A stretch of DNA of 64,000 nt, from the NCBI RefSeq assembly GCF_007183175.1, contig NZ_AP019807.1, forward strand, positions 830,001 to 894,000, written 5' to 3'. Numbering within the stretch: the stretch's first letter is position 1; each line of letters opens with the position of its first letter. Both the position numbers and the translations under genes were made by a program. The notes under the pieces are model-generated. The model was given only the letters and a program-made list of their open reading frames with translations, did no database searches and had not been told where the DNA came from. The DNA comes from Microbulbifer sp. GL-2 (GTDB lineage Bacteria; Pseudomonadota; Gammaproteobacteria; Pseudomonadales; Cellvibrionaceae). This document shows positions 18,264 through 28,071 of the stretch, piece after piece.

Positions 18264-19196
18264 ATGCAGACTTGGAAAATGCTGTGGCTGGCCTTGGCTT
18301 CCGTAATATTGGTTGCCTGCGCCAGCACTGACGATTCAGAAGAGGGCTTGCCCACCGGCAACCGCACCGAACAGGCGTTCTATGAGGCAGCACAGCGGCA
18401 GTTGCGCACCAGCCAATGGGACATGGCGATCAAGAACCTGCGCGCCCTGGAGGATAACTTCCCCTTCGGCAACTACGCTGAACAAGCCCAGCTGGAACTG
18501 ATCTACGCCTATTATCGCAATTACGAGAACGATGCGGCCATCGCTGCTGCGGATCGCTTTATCCGCTTGCACCCCCAGCACCGCAATGTCGATTACGCCT
18601 ACTACATGAAGGGGCTGTCCTCCTTCACCGAGGGTACCGGCCTGTTCGAGCGCTTTATGCCGACAGACCTGACCAACCGCGATCCCGGCTCTGCACGTGA
18701 ATCCTTCGCTTACTTCTCCCAGCTGATGGCCCGTTACCCCGAGAGCCGCTATGCCGCAGATGCGCAGAAACGTATGATTCACCTGCGCAACCTGTTGGCG
18801 CGCTATGAGATTCACGTGGCCAACTACTACTTCAAGCGCGGAGCCTTCCTCGCTGCCGCCAACCGCGGCCGTTATGTGGTAGAGAACTTCCAGCAAACTC
18901 CTGCGGTACCCGATGCACTTGCGGTCATGGTACAGGGCTACAACCTGATGGAGATGCCGGAACTGGAGGCTAATGCCCTGAGCGTTATGCGCAACAACTA
19001 CCCAGATCACCCTGCCTTCCATGAGGACGGCACTTTTAACTACGATTACTACAAGGGTGCCAGCGGCCGCAGCCTGGTACATCGTGTGACCTTGGGCCTG
19101 TTTGAAAAATCCGACCCTGATGGTTTCGACAGTCGCGAACTGTACAATCCCGAATACAATCGCGGTGAAGCTCCCCTGCCCCCAGAGTTGTTATAA
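18264..19196 (+). CDS. bamD: Outer-membrane assembly lipoprotein BamD
   Basis: Essential TPR lipoprotein of the BAM complex that folds beta-barrel proteins into the outer membrane. The signal sequence ends in a lipobox (ILVAC, Cys at residue 19 from the chosen start). It is followed by tandem TPR-like helices characteristic of the family: QWDMAIKNLRALEDNFPFG, then AIAAADRFIRLHPQHRNVDYAYYMKGL. The 310 residues include a C-terminal extension beyond the E. coli length, as in Pseudomonas. An ATG 18 bases upstream is possible; 18264 has GAAGG closer to it. It is followed by an exceptionally long perfect terminator palindrome shared with nadE. Confidence 0.95.
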   Translation: MQTWKMLWLALASVILVACASTDDSEEGLPTGNRTEQAFYEAAQRQLRTSQWDMAIKNLRALEDNFPFGNYAEQAQLELIYAYYRNYENDAAIAAADRFIRLHPQHRNVDYAYYMKGLSSFTEGTGLFERFMPTDLTNRDPGSARESFAYFSQLMARYPESRYAADAQKRMIHLRNLLARYEIHVANYYFKRGAFLAAANRGRYVVENFQQTPAVPDALAVMVQGYNLMEMPELEANALSVMRNNYPDHPAFHEDGTFNYDYYKGASGRSLVHRVTLGLFEKSDPDGFDSRELYNPEYNRGEAPLPPELL

Positions 19197-19205
19197 GCTG
19201 GTCTT

Positions 19206-19247
19206 CACAACGAAAAACGGCGCCAATTGGCGCCGTTTTTCGTTGTG
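19206..19247. terminator. Bidirectional terminator between bamD and nadE
   Basis: A perfect 19-base inverted repeat (19206-19224 and 19229-19247) surrounds an AATT loop. The GC core GGCGCC is flanked by AAAAA/TTTTT, giving a U-run in both directions. It sits between the convergent bamD and nadE genes and ends eight bases before the nadE stop. Confidence 0.95.
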
Positions 19248-19254
19248 AACTAAC

Positions 19255-20883
19255 CTATTCTCCAGCCTTCCAACCATTGGTAATCGGGTAGCGACGATCA
19301 CGCCCGAAGCCTCTCTCAGAAATCCTCACACCCACAGCTGCCTGTCGGCGTTTGTACTCATTGCGCGCTACCAGGCGCACAACACGCTCGACCTGATCCC
19401 GCTCAAAACCACGCCGGATAATTTCCTCGGCACTAACGTCACGATCGACATACAAATTCAGGATCTCATCCAGAACCTCGTAAGGTGGCAGACTGTCCGA
19501 GTCTATTTGGTCTGGTGCCAATTCAGCACTGGGTGGACGGGTGATCACCGTCTCAGGAATCACCTCTGAGACTGTATTTCGATAGCGGGATAACTCAAAC
19601 ACCAGCACCTTGGGTACGTCCTTAAGGGCATTAAAGCCCCCAACCATATCGCCGTAAAGCGTCGCGTACCCCACCGCCATTTCACTTTTGTTGCCAGTGG
19701 TCAACACCATCGCACCTTTCTTATTGGAAATGGCCATCAACAGCACACCGCGGGAACGGGCCTGCAGGTTTTCCTCCGTAGTATCCCTTTCACTGCCGGC
19801 AAACTCTTCTGATAAAGCACCCATAAAGGCGTCAAAGATAGGTTCAATGCCGATTTCCCGGTAGTGAACGCCGAGACGTTGGGCCTGATCAGCTGCATCA
19901 TTTTTACTGAGGTCAGAGGTATAGTGGAATGGCATCATAACCGCTTCCACACGCTCTTTACCCAGCGCATCCACCGCAACCGCCAAAGTCAGAGCTGAAT
20001 CAATCCCCCCCGAGAGCCCCAGCACCACACCATTGAATCCATTTTTATTAACATAGTCGCGCACTCCAAGAACCAAGGCCTGGTAAACTGCCGCCAGATC
20101 TTCCAGTGGCGGAGCATTATTTCCGGATAACAGTGTGACCCTGCCGCTTTGCAGGGAGACCGATACCGCCAGCAACTGCTCTGCAAACTCTTCAGCTCTC
20201 GCGCAAACCCGCCCCCGACTGTCCACAACCAATGAGCCGCCATCAAATACCAATTCATCCTGGCCGCCGCACCAGTTCACATAAGCTATTGGGATCCCAG
20301 CCTCACGTGCCTGCTTCGAAAGCAGTTCTAAGCGTTGTTGCGCCTTGCCTCGGTGAAAGGGGGATGCGTTGATATTCAGCATTATTTTTGCGCCAGCTTC
20401 TACAGCATCCTGAATCGGCTGGGGGTGCCAAATATCTTCACAAATGCTGATTCCGACGGAGATACCCTTTATTTCAACCACGCAGGGCTTACTGCCCTTG
20501 GTAAAATAACGTTTCTCATCAAACACCTGATAGTTTGGCAGCTTTTGCTTAGCATATTCAGCAACTAATTCGCCACCATTAACCAGACCAGCCATATTGA
20601 ATATCTTCCCATCCCGGTATCGTGGGTAGCCCACCAGGATGGCACAGGGCAATTGTGCCGCTTTCAACGCCTCCAGCGCCGCCTCAATACGTATCTGCAT
20701 ACTGGGCCGCAGGAGCAGATCCTCCGGTGAATAGCCGCACAAAGTCAGCTCCGGGAATAAGACCAGGTCAGCCCCCAGCTCTCGATAAGCCTTTCGCGCC
20801 ACCTCGATAACACTTGCGGTGTTGCCGGGAATATCCCCTACGAGAGAATTGATTTGTGCCAGCACTAGCTGCAAAGTAGACAT
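19255..20883 (-). CDS. nadE: Glutamine-dependent NAD+ synthetase
   Basis: Final step of NAD synthesis: amidates nicotinate adenine dinucleotide using ammonia from glutamine. The N-terminal nitrilase-type glutaminase domain has Glu in LFPELTLCGY, Lys in YAKQKLPNY and Cys in ISICEDIWHP. The C-terminal ATP-pyrophosphatase domain has LSGGIDSALT, TTGNKSEMAVGY and the KxPSAEL-like PPSAELAPDQ. The protein has 542 residues from ATG 20883; the frame extends to 21132 but overlaps the divergent pilS start. In P. aeruginosa pilS follows bamD directly, so nadE is an extra gene at this position. Confidence 0.95.
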   Translation of the reverse strand: MSTLQLVLAQINSLVGDIPGNTASVIEVARKAYRELGADLVLFPELTLCGYSPEDLLLRPSMQIRIEAALEALKAAQLPCAILVGYPRYRDGKIFNMAGLVNGGELVAEYAKQKLPNYQVFDEKRYFTKGSKPCVVEIKGISVGISICEDIWHPQPIQDAVEAGAKIMLNINASPFHRGKAQQRLELLSKQAREAGIPIAYVNWCGGQDELVFDGGSLVVDSRGRVCARAEEFAEQLLAVSVSLQSGRVTLLSGNNAPPLEDLAAVYQALVLGVRDYVNKNGFNGVVLGLSGGIDSALTLAVAVDALGKERVEAVMMPFHYTSDLSKNDAADQAQRLGVHYREIGIEPIFDAFMGALSEEFAGSERDTTEENLQARSRGVLLMAISNKKGAMVLTTGNKSEMAVGYATLYGDMVGGFNALKDVPKVLVFELSRYRNTVSEVIPETVITRPPSAELAPDQIDSDSLPPYEVLDEILNLYVDRDVSAEEIIRRGFERDQVERVVRLVARNEYKRRQAAVGVRISERGFGRDRRYPITNGWKAGE

Positions 20884-20975
20884 TATTAAACCTCGGACAA
20901 GACAGGCCGCCATTGTAACCTCTGTAGTGGAGCAACAGCAGCGGCTCACCACAACAACAATACCGGGAAACCACT

Positions 20976-22556
20976 TTGAGCAATCCCTCCTCAATTCGTA
21001 ATACAGCATCTCTCCAACACCATGAATTATTGCGTATTTGTGCAATTTATCGCTTGGCCATTGCACTGGTTCTACTGGGGGTTTTCTATTCCGATATTGG
21101 TGCCGGTGCCCTGGGCGGTCATCTGCCAGCACTATTTCTCTATACGGTGTTGGTCTACACCATTCTCAACTTCAGCTGGTTAGTTTTCTTACGGCAAAAA
21201 GCCTATCAGGTAGGTACCGGGCAGATTGGGCTCATCCTTGGCTGCGATATCCTTGTATTTTTATTACTTATCGAGGCCAGCGGCGGCCTGAACTCTGGCC
21301 TTGGCTATCTGCTCCTAGTCAACTGTTCTATTGGTTCTATTCTCCTCGACAGGCGCATGAGCGCTTTCTTCGCCGCCATCGCTAGTCTCGGGGTAATTGG
21401 CCTGCAACTTTACAACCTGATATCTGGGCAGGGCACCTCTCAGGATATTGTCGCTGCAGGAGGCCTCGGCTTACTGCTTTTCGCCACTGTCAGTGCACTC
21501 CAGTACCTATCCGCCCGTATTCGCAGTGCAAATATGCGCGCCGACCAGCAAAGCCGACAAGCCGCTCACCTACAAAGGCTGGCACAGCAGATTATTGAAC
21601 GCATGGGCACAGGGGTAATTGTAATGGGGCCAAGCAGTCAGCCTGAGCTTATCAATCGAGCTGCCCGACAACTTCTAGGGTACGATTTGCACTCCGAGGG
21701 CGAGCAAAGTGACTCTTTACGTCACGCCATCCGGGCATGGCGCAATAATAGTAATTCCAGCAGCAGACCCCTCCAATCTGAAACCGGCAGTGAGCTGCAA
21801 CTCAATTTTACCAACCTCCAGCATGAGAATGGCTGTAGTACCCTGGTATTTGTCGAAGACAATCGCAAACTGGCCGAGGCTGCACAAAAATTAAAGCTCG
21901 CTTCTCTCGGACATCTCACCGCTTCTATCGCCCACGAAGTGCGCAATCCTCTCTCTGCCATCAGTCATGCAGCCCAACTGTTGTCGGAATCTCCGCAACT
22001 ACGCGAAGAAGATCACCACCTGACCGACATCATCTGCCGGCAGAGCCAGCGGGTAAATCAGATCATCGAAAATGTTATGCAGCTTTCACGCCGCAAAGTA
22101 GGAGATCCACAAGAACATAACTTGACAGACTGGCTGCAACAATTCATTCAGGATTTCAATACCGGTACCAACAGTGGCGACCAGGTACAACTGGAGCTCC
22201 CCAAGCAACCCATCTCAGCCCAGTTTGATACCGCACAACTGACCCAAGTGATGACCAACCTCACAGACAACGCCCTGCACCACTCCCAGATTGCCACCGG
22301 CAAACGACTAGCCGTCATTAGTGCCTATTACAATCGCGAACGCGCCTGTACCCAAGTGGATGTTAAGGATAGTGGTCCAGGTGTACCCGAAGCCCACAAA
22401 TCAAAGGTTTTCGAACCATTTTTCACCACTAGTAGCAGCGGCAGTGGACTAGGACTCTATATCGCCAGGGAACTGTGTGAAACAAATAAGGCAAGCCTTT
22501 ACCACTGCCGCAGCGTTGACGACAAAAGTTGCTTCAGGGTTGAATTTGTTCACTAA
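20976..22556 (+). CDS. pilS: Type IV pilus sensor histidine kinase
   Basis: Membrane sensor that phosphorylates PilR to control pilin transcription. About six transmembrane helices occupy residues 20-190, followed by a PAS-like linker (about 200-290), the dimerisation/phosphoacceptor box ASIAHEVRNPLSAI with His320, and a HATPase domain (N-box NLTDNALHHS, DSGPGVP, and the G2 box GSGLGLYIAR). The only suitable start is a TTG at 20976 with GGGAAA upstream; no in-frame ATG precedes the first helix. Its position between bamD and pilR matches Pseudomonas, supporting PilS over a generic NtrB-like kinase. Confidence 0.92.
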   Translation: MSNPSSIRNTASLQHHELLRICAIYRLAIALVLLGVFYSDIGAGALGGHLPALFLYTVLVYTILNFSWLVFLRQKAYQVGTGQIGLILGCDILVFLLLIEASGGLNSGLGYLLLVNCSIGSILLDRRMSAFFAAIASLGVIGLQLYNLISGQGTSQDIVAAGGLGLLLFATVSALQYLSARIRSANMRADQQSRQAAHLQRLAQQIIERMGTGVIVMGPSSQPELINRAARQLLGYDLHSEGEQSDSLRHAIRAWRNNSNSSSRPLQSETGSELQLNFTNLQHENGCSTLVFVEDNRKLAEAAQKLKLASLGHLTASIAHEVRNPLSAISHAAQLLSESPQLREEDHHLTDIICRQSQRVNQIIENVMQLSRRKVGDPQEHNLTDWLQQFIQDFNTGTNSGDQVQLELPKQPISAQFDTAQLTQVMTNLTDNALHHSQIATGKRLAVISAYYNRERACTQVDVKDSGPGVPEAHKSKVFEPFFTTSSSGSGLGLYIARELCETNKASLYHCRSVDDKSCFRVEFVH

Positions 22557-22687
22557 ACTAGTGTGACTTGATCTTGCTCAGGAATTTTTCCCAAAATACA
22601 GGCAATTATTCGTAAAGAATTTCTGACATAATCAGAAGTGGCACCGTTGCCTCTAATATCAACAAAACAAGAATAGACAGGGAATTG

Positions 22688-24097
22688 ATGCTACCTCTGG
22701 CCCTGGTTGTCGACGACGAACCGGATATTTGCAAGCTACTCACCCTCACGCTGCAGCGCATGGATGTGGACTGCCATACCGCAGCCAATCTCGCAGAAGC
22801 AAAGAGGCTACTCACACAAAATCGCTATGATTTTTGCCTTACAGACCTGCGTCTCCCTGATGGGGATGGTCTCCAGCTGGTTGAGCATATTCAGTCCGGT
22901 ATACACCGGGAATTACCCATAGCCGTTATCACCGCGCACGGTAATATGGATACTGCAATCAAAGCACTGAAACTTGGTGCCTTTGACTTCGTCAGTAAAC
23001 CCGTTGACCTTGAGCGACTGCGTAACCTTGCCCAACTCGCCCTGCGCCTAAATCAAGATCAGGAAGGAGATAGTAATCAAAGTAGCGTCAGCAAGCACTT
23101 GCTTTTGGGTGAGGCCGATAATATGCGTAGGCTACGAGAGCAAATCGCTAAAGTGGCACGCAGTGATGCACCAGTCTATATCAGTGGGGAATCTGGTTCC
23201 GGTAAAGAGCTGGCTGCTCGTGCAATTCATGCACAAGGGGCTCGGGCAGATAAGCCGTTTGTACCTGTTAACTGTGGCGCCATACCAAATGAACTAATGG
23301 AAAGCGAGTTTTTTGGTCACAAAAAAGGCAGTTTCACTGGAGCCCATAAAGATAAATTAGGCCTTTTGCAAAGTGCTCAAGGTGGTACTTTGTTTTTAGA
23401 TGAGGTTGCAGACCTGCCACTTGAAATGCAGGTCAAACTACTCCGCGCGATACAGGAGAAGCGCATTCGACCTATTGGAGCAAGCCAGGAAACTCCTATT
23501 GATGTGCGTATTCTCAGCGCAACTCATAAAGATCTTGGCAAAGAAGTAAGTGAGGGAAGGTTTCGCAACGATTTATACTATCGTATTAATGTAATTGAGA
23601 TTTCCACACCACCACTTCGCGAGCGCATAAGTGATATTCCATTACTGATTGATGCAATTATGCAGCGTATTGCAAAAAACTCCGGGATTAACCCACCCAG
23701 AATTACGGATAAGGCTCTAGAGGCTCTGCAGAGCTATTCTTTTCCTGGCAATGTGCGCCAGTTGGAAAACATTCTTGAGCGAGCCTTCACCCTATGTGAA
23801 CGACAAGAAATTCTCTGTGATGACCTTTTCCTAGAACGTAACGAGCAACCGCATAAAATAGATGCAGCTAAAAATATTTCAGTAGCAGCCCTCCCCCAAG
23901 AACAATCTCAAGAAAACAATAGATTCGATCCCAGTCAGTACACTTCCCTGGATGAGTTTCTTCAAGATATTGAAAAAGAAGCGATTGAAAGCGCGCTAAC
24001 AAAAACTCGCTGGAATCGAACTGCTGCCGCTCAGAAACTGGGCATCAGCTTCAGATCCCTGCGATACAGGTTAAAGAAATTAGGTTTGGAAACATGA
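22688..24097 (+). CDS. pilR: Sigma-54-dependent response regulator
   Basis: NtrC-type activator, the PilS partner. The receiver domain has the acidic pair Asp9/Asp10 and the phosphorylated Asp53 in LTDLRLPDGDG. The AAA+ domain has GESGSGKE, the sigma-54 contact loop GSFTGA, GGTLFLDEV and the R-finger region. The C-terminal Fis-type helix-turn-helix reads AAAQKLGISFRSLRYRLKKLG. The 469-residue form starts at ATG 22688 with AGGGA upstream; a TTG one codon earlier is also possible. A 131-base gap separates it from pilS. Confidence 0.94.
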   Translation: MLPLALVVDDEPDICKLLTLTLQRMDVDCHTAANLAEAKRLLTQNRYDFCLTDLRLPDGDGLQLVEHIQSGIHRELPIAVITAHGNMDTAIKALKLGAFDFVSKPVDLERLRNLAQLALRLNQDQEGDSNQSSVSKHLLLGEADNMRRLREQIAKVARSDAPVYISGESGSGKELAARAIHAQGARADKPFVPVNCGAIPNELMESEFFGHKKGSFTGAHKDKLGLLQSAQGGTLFLDEVADLPLEMQVKLLRAIQEKRIRPIGASQETPIDVRILSATHKDLGKEVSEGRFRNDLYYRINVIEISTPPLRERISDIPLLIDAIMQRIAKNSGINPPRITDKALEALQSYSFPGNVRQLENILERAFTLCERQEILCDDLFLERNEQPHKIDAAKNISVAALPQEQSQENNRFDPSQYTSLDEFLQDIEKEAIESALTKTRWNRTAAAQKLGISFRSLRYRLKKLGLET

Positions 24098-24107
24098 AAG
24101 AACATAA

Positions 24108-24142
24108 ACTGTTACCACACCAATAATAAGTGTGGTAACAGT
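24108..24142. terminator. Perfect inverted repeat between pilR and pilE
   Basis: Thirteen-base perfect arms (24108-24120 and 24130-24142, ACTGTTACCACAC and its complement) surround a 9-base AT loop. The repeat lies between convergent pilR and pilE. No U-run follows directly in either direction, so it is either a weak bidirectional terminator or an RNA 3'-end stabilising hairpin. Confidence 0.55.
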
Positions 24143-24201
24143 AAGTCTATTTATTTTTGGTTATACAGATTTTGTAATTAACTATTTAATGTTGAATATG
24201 A

Positions 24202-24633
24202 TCACCAGCATTCTGCCGTATTTGACCCAGTCGCGCCTCTAGTGCCAGCTTCATCTAAAGTCAAAGATAAACATTCACTATCTTTACTTTGAGTTTTTCC
24301 CGCAACCGGCAACGCCGTAAGGTCAAAGCTCGCTGCAGCTAAAACACCAGTAACTGTGTAGTAACTCTTCTCGGAATCAACACTATTCCCACCAGTAATA
24401 GAGCCAGCAACAGCGCAATCACCGCTATTGTAGGCACTGTAGGTAGTGAAGCATCGCTGTAACCGGTGAGCCACATCATTAAGTACTGCTTTTGCATCAG
24501 CTCGATTACTGCTGCGGATCATATCCATATAGGAAGGAACTGCGATCACACTGATAATTCCTACAATCAGAACAACAATCATTAGCTCCACAAGGGTAAA
24601 TCCTGAATTTGATTTTTGAAAATTCACTTTCAT
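24202..24633 (-). CDS. pilE: Type IV minor pilin PilE-like
   Basis: Prepilin of 143 residues. It has a short basic leader and the type III signal peptide cleavage site G/FTLVELM with the conserved Glu5, followed by the hydrophobic N-terminal helix (VVLIVGIISVIAVPSY) and a globular head with four Cys (CFTTY, DCAV, ECLSL, ECW). It is cut and methylated by PilD and incorporated in the pilus-tip/initiation complex. It is last in the fimU-pilVWX-pilY1-pilE operon, the conserved place for PilE, and has a good ribosome site (GAGGTGACTT). A major-pilin role cannot be ruled out from sequence, but the context favours a minor pilin. Confidence 0.85.
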   Translation of the reverse strand: MKVNFQKSNSGFTLVELMIVVLIVGIISVIAVPSYMDMIRSSNRADAKAVLNDVAHRLQRCFTTYSAYNSGDCAVAGSITGGNSVDSEKSYYTVTGVLAAASFDLTALPVAGKTQSKDSECLSLTLDEAGTRGATGSNTAECW

Positions 24634-24645
24634 AAGTCACCTCAA

Positions 24646-27600
24646 CTAGCGTATCCGTCTCCAGGAGATCCTTTCAATGCTCCCTATTTTAGGGCCACCG
24701 ATAGTTCCAGGTTTCCCTCCAACATCTACATATGGAGCAATGATATCTCTTCCAGCAATAATCACATCGGATAAACCGATAATTGCTTCGTCAATTTTTT
24801 TAGACCCACCAATAATTGATTCTCCGGCAAATCTAGGGTCGCCCAGTGCCACTAATTCCATAATCCAACCAGAAGCACCCGCTACACAAGGATCATCCGA
24901 AGGAACTAAAGTTGGAAAAATTAGGCGGTCATTAATTAACAAGGGTTTACTAATTACTCTTTCTCCGCTTATTACAGAAGCATTAGTATTAAAGTCCAAA
25001 TACCAACCGTTCTTTGTCGACCACCAACTGGTTTCTCCATCGTTTGTAATATCCCTAGAATCACCGGTTTCAACGATACTTTTTTGCATCAAATCTGAAC
25101 GATCGGTACTTGATATACTAACTCCCTTATCCACTATTCCATAAAAACTATGAATAATACTTCCAGCAGTTTGGTCTGTCTGGCTTACATACTGCCCAGT
25201 ACCAAAGTACACCATAATAGCGCCATCTACTTCTGCATTAGAGCCAAGAACTGGTGTAGAGGTAATTGGTTGAATCTTTCCATTTGGATCTTTGGCGGTA
25301 AACAAGGGGACATTAGCTGAAAAAGCCAGCTGCCACTCTTTATTGGAAACATCAAACTTCCACATATTACCCAGCAAGTCCCCAGCATAAGCAGCGTGTA
25401 CTACCCTACTTGAGTCTATCAACAATGAGGGGCCTGCCAATCCATTTTTCTTATCTGTATTTGTAGTAATAACCTGAATATCAGTTGGATCGGCCAAGTC
25501 AAGCACTACCAGCTTAGCCACATCATTAGTTGAATTATATCCATTGCCAAATATAACTTTCCAACCATCTGCTGTAGGAGCAATTATTGGTCGCCCAAGA
25601 ATATTGCCAATATCGGGGTGAGAACCATCAATTTCAAATAATATGTCAGGGTTCTCAGGATCAGTAATATCTAAAGCAAATAACCCTTTAGCACCTGCGC
25701 CGTAGGTTCCGACAAGGACATTCATCCACTTTGGGCTACTTCCTTTATTCTTAGCAAAATAAGCATCACTAACAAATAAAGGGCCATCAACAAGATACTG
25801 ATGTGGATTATCCTCAGTTCCATAATCCAATGCTGCAATATTCTTTAACTTTGAATATATAGCACTGGGGACATATGCAAACTCTTCTGATCCATCAGAT
25901 GAGTCAAAGGCGTGCACCATGCCATCGTTCGAGCTGACGTAAAGAATTTCAGATCGGTCATCTTTATGATCTTCAAGGTAATCTTGATAGCTATCGCCCC
26001 CCAAACTTTCCGGCAATAAGTTAAAGTTTTGATCCTTATTATTTGCCAATACGGGGCTTGCATTTACAACATCCCCTAACAAAACAGCCCTATCACGTAG
26101 ACCAGTGACATTCTCACCTCGCACCCAGTCCAGCCTCTGTTTTGCTAAATCCTCATCGTCAGTATTGATCAAGGCGGCTTTCTGGGCAGGGGTTAATTTT
26201 GACCAGATAAAATCAACAGTATCAGAGCCATCAAAAGTTATGATATCACGGTTACTCGTTGGAATTTTTCCAGCTGTTGAAGTACTCCAGAGAGCTGTGT
26301 CAGACAGTGTTCCATCACTTTCAAGCTTAATCGCCTTTATCTCACCGGTCCAACCATCAGAGTTGAAAATTGCCTGGAAAATTGCGCTATCTGTACTCAA
26401 TCTTGTAGAGTTGGCAGCAACAGATGAGGCAGAAGCCTCCCTTTCCTGAATTCTAGAAAGCAGATCGGAAAGCTGGGATGCAAATACTGTCGCATTCGCT
26501 GCGTTGTAAAACCCCCCTCTGCTGTTAACCCCAGCATGGAGTAAATCATCTAGCTTCGCCGCATCACTATTATTAGGATTTGGCCATGTAATTGCAGCAC
26601 CAGTTTCAATGGCCTTAAAGGCGGAGTCAGAATCAACACTACCGGTCACTCCCAGACCGACTCCAAAGGTCACCATATGTTGCCAATTTGCTGGATCAAT
26701 AGGCTCATTGTCTACTTGATTATCGAGACTGGTATGTAAATCAGTTTCCCAATAATACCGGGCAATATCTGCAAGAGTATTTGAACGAGAATCCTCAAAT
26801 GGGTTTCCGTCATTACCATCTACATTACCAACTGATACACTTCCATAATCGTTGCCGTAGCCATCAGTCATTAGAATGGTATAACTCGCCCTACAGGCAA
26901 CTTGAGCACTGGAGTCATCACTTCCAGGTTCTCCTGCCCAAGGGCCATTCTTATCCGTTCGACTATAATAGTCACCGACACGTTTCAATGCACTTAGAAG
27001 TGGAGTGCCAGCCTGAGGAACATCTACACCATAAAGATTATCAAAAAAAGCTTCACGGTCATCTCCAGAGAAGGCGCGGACACCATTAATAATTGTTCTA
27101 GTACTAACTTGATCCACCTCTCTAGCTCCGGAGTTCAAGGTTCCAAAGCCCACTCTTATACTTTCAGTTTGAGAACTAAAAGCCTGCCCAATACCCGCAC
27201 GAGACAATAGTACCCTAGACCGATAATAAGAATACCAATTAGCAAAATTCTGAATTTCTTCTTCGTAAGTACAGGTAGTTGAAGTAGCAGAGGACTGAGT
27301 GCAATCTGTACGGTCAACACCACGCTCGTAAGTTAAACCGGGTCTAATCTCTTTACGGATATAGCTTGATGCTTCAAAAACACTGCCAGTGCCATTATAT
27401 TGGAAGTAAGTAGCCGGATAAAAGTATACGTCACCACTTCCGCAAGCATCTTTTTTCTTGGAGTTTTTGGCTGCAGAATCCCTTATCCAGCAACTTGCAT
27501 ACTGGTAATTATAAGCCGTTAAATTTCTCCAGCCTTTAGAAGTATTTGCCGGGTTATGGTAGGCTGCCTCTGGATTTGCCGCAGGCCAAAGCGAACCATC

Positions 27601-28065
27601 TTTCTTCGACCATGGGGCATATTGAATTTCCGGATTATAATAAGTTTTATTGTTATAGGCGGAGCGATAATAAGCTGCCCACTTATTATCAGCTTCAAAC
27701 CTAGGAACCGCCTGATCATCACCCGCCCAGTAATCACAATTCTTTGTATTCCCATCTGCATATGGGCAAGGTATAAAATTTACCGATGAATTATCTGTTG
27801 CAGAATTTGGAAAAACATAGGCAACCCTATCCAGCTTGTTAAAGTAATTAGCCACTTCAGAGGGCGTAACTTCGAACTGCATTGAACCCGAGTCATCAAG
27901 AACAAACATAATGTTCGGATCAGTGCCCTGCTTTAAAAATAAAGGCTGCTGGGATAGCGTTAGGGATACAGCACTGTGGGCAACTCCAAGTGTCAGTGAT
28001 GCGGCAATTACAGCAGAGAAACTTTTAATTCTTCCAGATATAAATGACATAGCTATTTTTCTCAT
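24646..28065 (-). CDS. pilY1: Type IV pilus tip adhesin PilY1
   Basis: Large exported tip protein that acts in adhesion, surface sensing and extension/retraction control. A signal peptide (about residues 1-32) precedes a von Willebrand A-like region with the metal-site motif DDSGSM near residue 60. The C-terminal PilY1 beta-propeller begins around residue 630 (GDVVNASPVLANN, SNDGMVHAFDSSDG, YAGDLLGNMWKFD). The 1139 residues are typical. The start is uncertain: GTG 28071, ATG 28065 or ATG 28050 all fit. The loop just before YAGDLLGN reads DSSRVVHAA, where family members usually have a calcium-binding D-x-D/N-x-D-G loop. The gene is visibly more AT-rich than the housekeeping genes around it. 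Confidence 0.92.
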   Translation of the reverse strand: MRKIAMSFISGRIKSFSAVIAASLTLGVAHSAVSLTLSQQPLFLKQGTDPNIMFVLDDSGSMQFEVTPSEVANYFNKLDRVAYVFPNSATDNSSVNFIPCPYADGNTKNCDYWAGDDQAVPRFEADNKWAAYYRSAYNNKTYYNPEIQYAPWSKKDGSLWPAANPEAAYHNPANTSKGWRNLTAYNYQYASCWIRDSAAKNSKKKDACGSGDVYFYPATYFQYNGTGSVFEASSYIRKEIRPGLTYERGVDRTDCTQSSATSTTCTYEEEIQNFANWYSYYRSRVLLSRAGIGQAFSSQTESIRVGFGTLNSGAREVDQVSTRTIINGVRAFSGDDREAFFDNLYGVDVPQAGTPLLSALKRVGDYYSRTDKNGPWAGEPGSDDSSAQVACRASYTILMTDGYGNDYGSVSVGNVDGNDGNPFEDSRSNTLADIARYYWETDLHTSLDNQVDNEPIDPANWQHMVTFGVGLGVTGSVDSDSAFKAIETGAAITWPNPNNSDAAKLDDLLHAGVNSRGGFYNAANATVFASQLSDLLSRIQEREASASSVAANSTRLSTDSAIFQAIFNSDGWTGEIKAIKLESDGTLSDTALWSTSTAGKIPTSNRDIITFDGSDTVDFIWSKLTPAQKAALINTDDEDLAKQRLDWVRGENVTGLRDRAVLLGDVVNASPVLANNKDQNFNLLPESLGGDSYQDYLEDHKDDRSEILYVSSNDGMVHAFDSSDGSEEFAYVPSAIYSKLKNIAALDYGTEDNPHQYLVDGPLFVSDAYFAKNKGSSPKWMNVLVGTYGAGAKGLFALDITDPENPDILFEIDGSHPDIGNILGRPIIAPTADGWKVIFGNGYNSTNDVAKLVVLDLADPTDIQVITTNTDKKNGLAGPSLLIDSSRVVHAAYAGDLLGNMWKFDVSNKEWQLAFSANVPLFTAKDPNGKIQPITSTPVLGSNAEVDGAIMVYFGTGQYVSQTDQTAGSIIHSFYGIVDKGVSISSTDRSDLMQKSIVETGDSRDITNDGETSWWSTKNGWYLDFNTNASVISGERVISKPLLINDRLIFPTLVPSDDPCVAGASGWIMELVALGDPRFAGESIIGGSKKIDEAIIGLSDVIIAGRDIIAPYVDVGGKPGTIGGPKIGSIERISWRRIR

Positions 28066-28071
28066 CACCAC

